DNA of 64,000 nt from Haliangium sp050303215 (GTDB lineage Bacteria > Myxococcota_A > Polyangia > Haliangiales > Haliangiaceae): positions 1-64,000 of the forward strand of contig NZ_JBNLBH010000020.1 of assembly GCF_050303215.1 (NCBI RefSeq), written 5' to 3'. The notes under the pieces were generated by a model, which had not been told where the DNA came from, searched no databases, and saw only the letters and a program-made list of their open reading frames with translations. Both the position numbers and the translations under genes were made by a program. This document shows, in pieces, positions 1 to 6,427 of the stretch (position 1 is the first letter of the stretch; the number at the start of each line of letters is the position of its first letter).

Positions 1-951
1 CATCCCAAATGCGGCCACGTTGGTCCAATACGACACGTGCAGAAGCCCGTCGTCGCCCAGCTCGACCTCATCGTAGGCGAAGCGCACGTTCCACAGCGAC
101 CCGATCAGGCCCGGATCGGCCCAGGGGAACACCCGCGCGCCGGACATCTCGGCCTCGGCCTCGGTCGGACTCAGCGACGCGAAGTACAGCCCCCGCAGCG
201 CCGCGTGGTAGTCGCGATAGTCGTCGAAGTCGATGGCGTCGTCGAGCTGTTGCAGCAGCGAGGTCCCGAGACGAGCCCGCACCGCCCCGGCCTGGCCCGC
301 GGGCGCGGTCGCCAGCAAGCGGATGATCGTGCGCTCGTCCTCGTTCCCGACCATGTGTCCGCCGGCCACGTGGCTCACAATCATCACCCGCTCGTCCGTG
401 GACAACGCCCGCATCTGCGCGTCCGACAGCTCGGCCGCCAGCGAGTCCACGTCCCAGCGCTGCTCACGCACGTGCCGCATGACCTCGGCCACGGTCACCG
501 CGGGCTCGGCGGCGGGCTCGGCGTCGCCGGCCGTGTTCGCTTCCGCGCCTGCGGGCGCGGGCGAGCTCGCGGTCGGTGCCGACCCGGGCCCGGCCTGACG
601 CTGCACCGGCGCCGCGTGCGCCGGGGGCGACGACGCGTGCGCTGGGGACGACGCCGCATGCGTTGGGGGCGACGACGCCAGCGCCTGCACCGCCTCGGGC
701 GTGACCACACCGTGCGCCACGCCCATCCGGGGATCGCGCGTCCACTCCTCGGCCGTCTTGGCCCGAGTTCGCCCGCCGCCTGAGCCCAGGCCCGGCGACG
801 GCACCGCCGACTCCACGCCCACCGCCCGGGCCGGCATCAAGCGGGTCGTTCGCGGGACCTTCCCGGGCGCGATCCCCGCCCTGACACCGGCCGCCCGCTC
901 CTGTGCACGCCCCTCGTGCCGACCCCCTTCGCGCTCGCTGTCGTGACTCAT
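1..951 (-). CDS. Partial secreted/cargo-like protein with DUF4157-type N-terminus
   Basis: The reading frame runs leftward from ATG at 951 off the window edge, so only 317 N-terminal residues are visible. The first ~60 residues are polar and contain PGKVPRTTRL. A low-complexity linker rich in Ala, Ser, Pro and His (SSPAHASSPPAHAAPVQRQ) follows, then a more ordered part with SVYW/FAYDEVELGDDG-like strands. The PGK-x-TRL start and the VQRQ element resemble the leaders of myxobacterial DUF4157 proteins, many of which sit beside extracellular contractile injection systems; this is recalled resemblance, not a search result. No signal peptide is apparent. The gene lies 43 bp upstream of the barrel gene on the same strand. 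Function is not known; toxin or injected cargo is an inference. Confidence 0.6.
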   Translation of the reverse strand, partial: MSHDSEREGGRHEGRAQERAAGVRAGIAPGKVPRTTRLMPARAVGVESAVPSPGLGSGGGRTRAKTAEEWTRDPRMGVAHGVVTPEAVQALASSPPTHAASSPAHASSPPAHAAPVQRQAGPGSAPTASSPAPAGAEANTAGDAEPAAEPAVTVAEVMRHVREQRWDVDSLAAELSDAQMRALSTDERVMIVSHVAGGHMVGNEDERTIIRLLATAPAGQAGAVRARLGTSLLQQLDDAIDFDDYRDYHAALRGLYFASLSPTEAEAEMSGARVFPWADPGLIGSLWNVRFAYDEVELGDDGLLHVSYWTNVAAFGM

Positions 952-994
952 CCCCGACTCCTACTTCGGACACTCAACCTTCTATGCACGCGCT

Positions 995-1762
995 CTACTC
1001 CGGTGCCTCGGCGCTGTCTTGGTCGGACTCCGCCGCCTCGGCCGGGCCCGCCGTGTCGCGCCCGGACTTGCCCCGAACACGGTCAACCAGATCGCCCAGG
1101 TTGTGCTGGTAGCCGACGGTGAAGAAGAGGGCCCGGTTCCGATAGTCTTGTTGACGATCCGTGTCGTCTAGTCTCACTAGTCCCAGCTCATACCGAACAC
1201 CAACGTCTACAGTTCCCTCCCAGGGTAACGACACATCAATCCCAGCGCCAGCCGCCCATCGCACATCGAGAGCCCTGGTAGTGTCACTGCAATCACTCCC
1301 GTCACCACCTCCGTCTCCAAACTTCAACGTACAGGTCAGCATGAAGCCGAGTACAGGCCCGGTGGACAAGTACGGGCGAATGTGCCGGTGGCGATACGGC
1401 GCCAGCGTCGCGATGACAGGCACCTGCAAGTAGACCATTGATAAGTCCCCACTCCCCGGCCCTGCCACCATCTCCAGTCTGGCACCACTGGTAGCGACCT
1501 CCATGCCCGATGTCCCACTAAGCCAATCGGTAAACGCAAACGCAACAGGTAGGCCAGCAGCGATACCTGGCTTTCGCGACGAAGCGATCGAGTCGGTATC
1601 GGCTTCAGCCCCCCCAAACCATACTGTCCCAGCACCGGCCCACACTCCTAGAGAGAACCTCTCGATGAGATTCGTGTCCTTGTCACCAGCGTGAGCCGTC
1701 TGAACGCCGAGTGCAAGCACCAGGACGGCTGTCCAATAGAAGCAGATCCTCGTGTGTACCAT
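995..1762 (-). CDS. Outer-membrane beta-barrel (porin-family) protein
   Basis: A 255-residue protein with a Sec signal peptide (cleavage probably after QTAHA). Alternating hydrophobic strands and repeated aromatic/glycine turns follow, typical of small outer-membrane barrels of the PorT/OmpA-barrel type. The C-terminal ~25 residues are charged and Glu/Ala/Ser rich, extending past the barrel. It is likely inserted in the outer membrane; the substrate is unknown. Codon third positions hold clearly more A/T than neighbouring genes, which suggests a different origin or relaxed selection. ATG at 1762 is the only start that leaves an intact signal peptide. Confidence 0.7.
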   Translation of the reverse strand: MVHTRICFYWTAVLVLALGVQTAHAGDKDTNLIERFSLGVWAGAGTVWFGGAEADTDSIASSRKPGIAAGLPVAFAFTDWLSGTSGMEVATSGARLEMVAGPGSGDLSMVYLQVPVIATLAPYRHRHIRPYLSTGPVLGFMLTCTLKFGDGGGDGSDCSDTTRALDVRWAAGAGIDVSLPWEGTVDVGVRYELGLVRLDDTDRQQDYRNRALFFTVGYQHNLGDLVDRVRGKSGRDTAGPAEAAESDQDSAEAPE

Positions 1763-1804
1763 CGTTCTACTCGCTCTAGCCCATTCGTACGTGCTGCACT
1801 GTAT

Positions 1805-3685
1805 TCATGAGCATGTCTCCTGACATTGGCACGTACCTGGGCAACAAACGACGCCAAAGTCACAGGTCCCTCCCGGATCGTCGCAGTCCTCGCCAGCCGC
1901 CGCGTTGATGACGCCGTCGCCGCACTCGACCGGGGTGCAGTCGCGGTCGCAGGCCGCGTTGTTGACGCCGCCGGTGTCGCAGACCTCGCCGGCCGCGGGG
2001 TTGAAGACGCCGTCGCCGCACTCGGCCAGGGTGCAATCGGGGTCGCAGTCGGCCGGGGCTCGGTTGGGGTCGTTCGGGTCGCTGCGATCGCACTCCTCGC
2101 CCGCCGCGAGGTTCAAGACGCCGTCGCCACAGGCGGGATCCGTGCAGTCCGGATCGCAGAACGGCGAGCTGGACGGGCCCTCGTCGCAGACCTCGCCGGC
2201 CGCGTGGTTGACCAGGCCGTCGCCGCACTCGGCCAAGGTACAGTCGATGTCGCACTCGGCCGGATCGGTGCCCGGCGCCGCCGGATCGCACTGCTCGCCC
2301 GCGAATACGTTGACTACCCCGTCTCCGCATCCGGGCACCGTGCAGTCTATGTCGCACTGGGCGGAGAAGACCCCGCCGTTGTCGCACTGCTCGTCCGCAA
2401 ATGGGTTCACGCGCCCGTCGCCGCACTCGCTGATGGTGCAGTCCGGGTCGCACTCGGCCGGGTCCGCGCCCTCCGCGCCCAGATCGCAGGCCTCGCTCGC
2501 GGCCGCGTTCACCACCCCGTCGCCGCACTCGGCCCGCGTGCAGTCGCGATCGCAGCTCGCGGTGTCGCCGGCGTCGTCCACTGGTTCGCCATCCACGCCC
2601 GGCTCGCACTCTTCGGCCGCGAAGCGGTTCACGACCCCGTCGCCGCACGCGGACAAGGTGCAGTCCGCGTCGCACTGGTCTGGTCCGCTGTTGGGCGCGC
2701 TCAGGTCGCTGCGATCGCACTCTTCGCCCGCCTCGGTGTTCAATACCCCGTCGCCGCACTCGGGCACGGTGCAGTCCGCGTCGCACTCGGCCGTGAGCGC
2801 GCCGGCGCTGTCGCAAGCCTCGCCGGCCGCTGCGTTGAACAGCCCGTCGCCGCACTCGGGCACGGTGCAGTCGCGGTCGCAGCTCACGCTGTCGCCGCCG
2901 CTGTCGCAAGCCTCGCCGGCCGCCGCGTTGAACAGCCCGTCGCCGCACTCGGGCAGGGTGCAGTCCGCGTCGCAGGTGTCGGTCATGTCCGCCCGTCCGT
3001 CTTCGTCCTCGTCGCCCGCGTCGCAGGTCTCGCTGACGTCCACGATTCCGTTGCCGCAGACCTCGCGTGACTCGCAGTTGGCGCTGCATCCGTCGCCCGC
3101 CATGGTGTTGCCATCATCGCACGCCTCCCCCGGGTCGAGGTAGCCGTTGCCGCAGCTTTCGCGCACTCGACAGTCGCCACTGCAGCCGTCGCCTCTGGCC
3201 TGGTTGCCGTCGTCGCAGACCTCGCCCGCGGCGAGATCGAGGATGCCGTTGCCGCAGCGCTCGTCCGAGCCGCAGTCGCGGCTGCAGCCGTCGCCGCTCG
3301 ATATGTTGCCGTCGTCGCAGGCCTCGCCGTCGTCGATGACGCCGTTGCCACAGCTCTCACGCAGGCGACAGTCGGCGCTGCAGCCGTCGCCGGCGATGAT
3401 GTTGCCGTCGTCGCAGACCTCGCCGCGATCGAGGCGGCCGTTGCCGCAGCCGTCCTCCAAGACACACACGTTCTGCTGCCCGAAGGTCAATGAGCACACC
3501 ATGCCCGCCGGACACCAGCGCCCGTCCGCGCACTGCACCGGCGTGATCTCGGGTAGGCACCCGCTCAGCGTCGCGGCCGCCGGGGCCGACGCGGCCGCGA
3601 GCGCCAAGGCCGTGGCCAAGGGGGCGCGCGACCATGGCGGCCGCGACGGTCGCGGCCATCGCCGCGAAGCACTGGTTCGATTCAT
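1805..3685 (-). CDS. DUF4215 (Myxococcus Cys-rich repeat) lipoprotein
   Basis: A 626-residue surface lipoprotein. Residues 1-45 form a basic, Ala-rich signal ending in the lipobox LSGC. A short Cys-containing region follows, then 16 tandem Cys-rich repeats to the C-terminus. Repeats 1-5 have the classical form CGNG..D.GE.CDDGN...GDGCS..C; repeats 6-16 are a variant with CGDG..N.A.GE.CD and C.DC. The last repeat ends in an extra Cys-rich knot (CCPGTCQCQETC). DUF4215 repeats are characteristic of myxobacterial cell-surface proteins; their role is unknown, with adhesion or calcium binding by the Asp-rich loops as speculation. ATG at 3685 has GGAG nine bases upstream; ATG at 3700 is an alternative start. 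Confidence 0.85.
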   Translation of the reverse strand: MNRTSASRRWPRPSRPPWSRAPLATALALAAASAPAAATLSGCLPEITPVQCADGRWCPAGMVCSLTFGQQNVCVLEDGCGNGRLDRGEVCDDGNIIAGDGCSADCRLRESCGNGVIDDGEACDDGNISSGDGCSRDCGSDERCGNGILDLAAGEVCDDGNQARGDGCSGDCRVRESCGNGYLDPGEACDDGNTMAGDGCSANCESREVCGNGIVDVSETCDAGDEDEDGRADMTDTCDADCTLPECGDGLFNAAAGEACDSGGDSVSCDRDCTVPECGDGLFNAAAGEACDSAGALTAECDADCTVPECGDGVLNTEAGEECDRSDLSAPNSGPDQCDADCTLSACGDGVVNRFAAEECEPGVDGEPVDDAGDTASCDRDCTRAECGDGVVNAAASEACDLGAEGADPAECDPDCTISECGDGRVNPFADEQCDNGGVFSAQCDIDCTVPGCGDGVVNVFAGEQCDPAAPGTDPAECDIDCTLAECGDGLVNHAAGEVCDEGPSSSPFCDPDCTDPACGDGVLNLAAGEECDRSDPNDPNRAPADCDPDCTLAECGDGVFNPAAGEVCDTGGVNNAACDRDCTPVECGDGVINAAAGEDCDDPGGTCDFGVVCCPGTCQCQETCS

Positions 3686-4048
3686 ACCGCATGTCTCCAT
3701 CTCGACTCCATCTCGACGCTGTGTCGGCCGCCATGGCGGCTCACCACGACTATATGCACTCGACGCTCGATGACAACCAATCGGTGGACGTAATTGCATT
3801 ACATCGACACGGCCGCCGCGGCCCCGAGGCGCAGCTCCCCCGTTCAGCGCGAACTCGCCGTCACGCCCCCCCTGTATGCGCCGCTCGTCGCTACATCGAG
3901 CGCCGCGACCTCGTCCATTAATCCCCTGCTACTTCATTCGGTAAAACTCTGAAAATCCAACTTTCTGCGCGCCTGCGTCAATTTCGGCTTGCGCGAGCGC
4001 CCATCCCGAAACATGGTTTTGTCGAACCCAAGACTGGAGACACGAGAC
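3686..4048. other. Divergent intergenic region
   Basis: A 363-bp region between the DUF4215 lipoprotein (minus) and the following plus-strand gene. The stretch 3925-4000 is locally AT-richer (TTCATTCGGTAAAACTCTG and neighbours), where promoters for one or both genes are expected, but no convincing -35/-10 pair could be fixed. No coding potential was found beyond shadow frames. Confidence 0.5.
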
Positions 4049-4951
4049 ATGAGCATGAGAGACTTGCGGGCGTCGGAGATGGCCAGCCTGTCGAAGACGT
4101 GGATCGAGCCCGGCCACCCCGATCGTCTGGCCCTGGCGGCGCAGCCGGCGCTGGCCGCGTACCTGCCCCACATCGAAGCCACCCACACCGAGTTGGTGAC
4201 GCTGTACGCCGTCGGCTTGAACGACCGTCTGGCCGAAATCGGCGAGCAGCAGCAGGGTCTCGACGTGCGTCACGACGCGCTGGCGCGCGGGATCCGCAAC
4301 GGCGTGCAGATGCAGATCCACCTCAGCCCCACCCCCGAGGTCGAGGCCGAGTGGCAGGAGATCGACCAGCACCTGTTCCCCAACGGGCTCGAGTTCATCA
4401 AGTACAGCTACCGCGAGACCGCCGGTCACGCGGAGCTGTTCGCGGCCCGGCTCACCGCGGCCATCCGCGAGCGCCTGGCCAACATCAAGACCACCGGCGA
4501 CGCGAGCTTGCTGGACGCGGCCCAGGACCTGATCCAAGTCGCCAGAGCGATCGGCGCGCTCGAACACGAGCGCGGTCAAAGCACGGAGCAGAGGCTCACC
4601 GTCGCCCGCGCTCGAAACAAGTGGATGCGTATGGTGCTCACCCTGCAGCAGCTCATCCAGACCCTCGAGGTATCGGACCAGATCGTGCTCGACATCGTGG
4701 CCCGGATCGAGCGCGCGTGCTCGAACGCCGAGCGCCGCAACCGCGGCGGCGCCAACGGTGACGTCGACGAGCCCGAGGACGAGCTGCCCGAGGACGAGCT
4801 GCCCGAGGACGTCGAGACGCCCGCGGGCGAGACGCCGAACACCGAGGCGCCCGCGGTACCGGTCGAGGGTGGTACGCGTCCCGACGGGATGGCCGCCGCC
4901 GCGGATCATGACGCCCCCGACGCGGCGTCCGACTTCTCCCACGTTGCATAG
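4049..4951 (+). CDS. Uncharacterised helical protein with acidic repeat tail
   Basis: A 300-residue protein that was not recognised. Residues 1-225 are predicted mostly alpha-helical, with long amphipathic stretches and motifs such as ALEHERGQ and TLQQLIQTLEVSDQ. From about residue 235 the sequence becomes acidic and low-complexity, including the imperfect repeat EDELPEDELPEDVE, then Ala/Pro/Asp-rich to the end. There is no signal peptide or membrane segment, so it is probably cytoplasmic. ATG at 4049 is chosen because GGAGA lies eight bases upstream; a TTG at 3989 in the same frame lacks this. It stands alone between a divergent lipoprotein and a gene-poor region. Confidence 0.7.
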   Translation: MSMRDLRASEMASLSKTWIEPGHPDRLALAAQPALAAYLPHIEATHTELVTLYAVGLNDRLAEIGEQQQGLDVRHDALARGIRNGVQMQIHLSPTPEVEAEWQEIDQHLFPNGLEFIKYSYRETAGHAELFAARLTAAIRERLANIKTTGDASLLDAAQDLIQVARAIGALEHERGQSTEQRLTVARARNKWMRMVLTLQQLIQTLEVSDQIVLDIVARIERACSNAERRNRGGANGDVDEPEDELPEDELPEDVETPAGETPNTEAPAVPVEGGTRPDGMAAAADHDAPDAASDFSHVA

Positions 4952-5208
4952 CCCCAATCGCTGCCGTGCCCGTCGATGCACGGCGCCGGCCATGTCACCG
5001 AACCGGCCTGTCCGGGCCGTGATCGGTGACCGATGACTGGCGGGCGCGACCCACCCGCCGGTGACTCGCAGGTGCGGTCTGCGGCCATTGCCGGTCTGCC
5101 GGTGCGCTCGCGGACGCGGGCGGAGGTCCCCGTTCACTGGCGCGTTCTCTCTCCGCCACCAGCACCGGTGCTCGCTCGCGGCCGCGTTCTCTCGCGCCAC
5201 CTGGCGGA

Positions 5209-5478
5209 GGCCTTCGCTCGTGAACGCCTCCTCTGCCGGCCTCCGACCGAGGCACTCGCGCCTGGACATCTCCTCTGCCGGCCTTCGACCGAGGCCCTCG
5301 CGCCTGGACGCCTCCTCTGCCGGCCTCCGGCCGAGGCCCTCGCGCCTGGACGCCTCCTCTGCCGGCCTTTGGCCGAGGCCCTCACGCCTGGACGCCTCCT
5401 CTGCCGGCCTCCGGCCGAGGCCCTCGCGCCTGGACATCTCTTCTGCCGGCCTCCGACCGAGGCCCTCGCGCCTGGACG
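5209..5478. repeat. 42-bp tandem repeat (minisatellite)
   Basis: Five complete 42-bp units start at 5251, 5293, 5335, 5377 and 5419. They are flanked by a degenerate partial unit (5209-5250) and a truncated one (5461-5478). Units differ by only a few substitutions, for example GACATCTC versus GACGCCTC. Each begins GGCCCTCGCGCCTGGAC and contains CTCTGCCGGCCT. Because 42 is a multiple of three, the repeat translates as a 14-residue repeat in several frames on both strands (LCRPPAEALAPGR-like on plus, GLGRRPAEEASRR-like on minus). Confidence 0.85.
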
Positions 5479-5813
5479 CGGCCCAGCGCCCATGCCCTTC
5501 GCCGGGGAGCCAATCTGGTCCGCCAGGGTGACGAGCACCCAGATGGGACGCTCCCCCCTGAACCGACATACTTGCCGCTGCCTCCGAACTGGCCTGCCCC
5601 TGATTCGCCGCGTTCACCGCGGCCTCCCGAGGCCCCCGGTCTTGGTCGGGCGCGCGTGACGTTGCCCCGCGGAGGTTCCGCGGCGTGCGCGACGGCCACA
5701 CAGGGAGCGGGCGTCGGTGCACGCGGGCCCGCTGCCCGCCTCGATCCGCCTCATCGGGGCGGCCAGGAATGAACTCCTTGGCCTCGACGGACTGGACCGG
5801 CCAGCGGGCCTCA

Positions 5814-5962
5814 ATACTGTCGGGATACTGTCGGCCCGACAGTATCCGACAGTATGGCCGACAGTATCGGGCGCCCTCTCCGAGGCTTCGCCCCTCGTAA
5901 TTTCTGACAGTTACATACTGTCGGAGATGCTGTCGGCAATGATTTCGGGCACCTGACAGTAT
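5814..5962. repeat. Array of nine palindromically arranged decamers
   Basis: ATACTGTCGG occurs at 5814-5823, 5825-5834 and 5915-5924, with a one-mismatch copy at 5927-5936. Its reverse complement CCGACAGTAT occurs at 5836-5845, 5846-5855 and 5858-5867, with variants at 5905-5914 and 5953-5962. In the first cluster the centre spacing is 10-12 bp, close to one helical turn, and the units face each other around position 5835. A related ACTGTCAG sits at 6225-6232. Such arrays are typical of operators or iterons, but no gene start lies immediately next to it. Confidence 0.8.
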
Positions 5963-6228
5963 GCTCGTCGGCGTGGCCGGGCCCGCGATCCAGGATCGGG
6001 CTCGGCCAGAGGGCTGATTGGGAGCGGGATAACCGAGAAAGACCCCGTCAGCGCTCGAATCGCGCCCGTCGACCAGGCCCATGGAGGTCGGCGAGACAGG
6101 CCATGTGTATGAAGCGGGGAGCGGATCGGCCGGCGAGGCCCATCCTGTCGCGCGAGCGAGCATCTCCCCTTAATGTGCGAACCGCGTGCCAAGCCGGCGG
6201 CGCAGCCCCGGCCACGACACCGGGACTG

Positions 6229-6423
6229 TCAGTTCCAGTCGGATTCGAGCCGTGCTATCGTGGCCCGCGGGCATCGGCACCCACGAGCGCTCCCGCGTTC
6301 ACGGGACAGCGTTTCGGCGTGGATCTCGCTGCCGGCAGCGACCTCGTCGCCGAGCACGTCGTCCCTGTACTCCTTGCCCCAGCGCTGCTCCAGCTCGCGG
6401 CGGCGCGTGCGTCTGGCTGGCAC
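6229..6423 (-). CDS. Possible small ORF after the molybdopterin enzyme
   Basis: A 64-codon frame starts with GTG at 6423, five bases past the stop of the molybdopterin oxidoreductase, so it could be co-transcribed with it. The product is charged and hydrophilic (ELEQRWGKEYRDDVLGDEV near the N-terminus), and its third positions are GC-rich as in real genes here. No homology is recognised and no strong ribosome binding site is seen. It may equally be a remnant or a chance frame. Confidence 0.3.
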   Translation of the reverse strand: MPARRTRRRELEQRWGKEYRDDVLGDEVAAGSEIHAETLSRERGSARGCRCPRATIARLESDWN

Positions 6424-6427
6424 GGCG

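Larger units (their letters stand above)
4952..6228. other. Gene-poor region with two repeat arrays
   Basis: Nearly 1.3 kb without a convincing gene. Several frames on both strands stay open, including a very long minus-strand frame. That frame runs straight through the antisense of the 4049-4951 gene and has no start or ribosome binding site support, so it is treated as an artefact of GC content and of a 42-bp (three-divisible) repeat. The region holds the minisatellite at 5209-5478 and the decamer array at 5814-5962, described separately. It may be a decayed or recombination-prone accessory locus. Confidence 0.5.

Noticed and set aside
1826..3143. Plus-strand frames of about 410 codons opposite the DUF4215 gene
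   Set aside because: Repetitive Cys-rich coding sequence on the minus strand keeps antisense frames open; the translation is low-complexity.
5209..5478. CRISPR array
   Set aside because: Units are contiguous with no unique spacers, and there are no cas genes.
5814..5867. LexA (SOS) boxes
   Set aside because: The paired units give CTGT-N7-ACAG or direct repeats rather than a consistent known LexA spacing, and no SOS gene is adjacent.
3929..6163. 744-codon minus-strand frame with 14-residue repeats
   Set aside because: It runs through the antisense of the 4049-4951 gene, has no ribosome binding site, and its openness follows from GC content and the 42-bp repeat.
6181..6260. tRNA-like T-arm around GGATTCGAGCC
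   Set aside because: No matching acceptor, D and anticodon arms could be folded.
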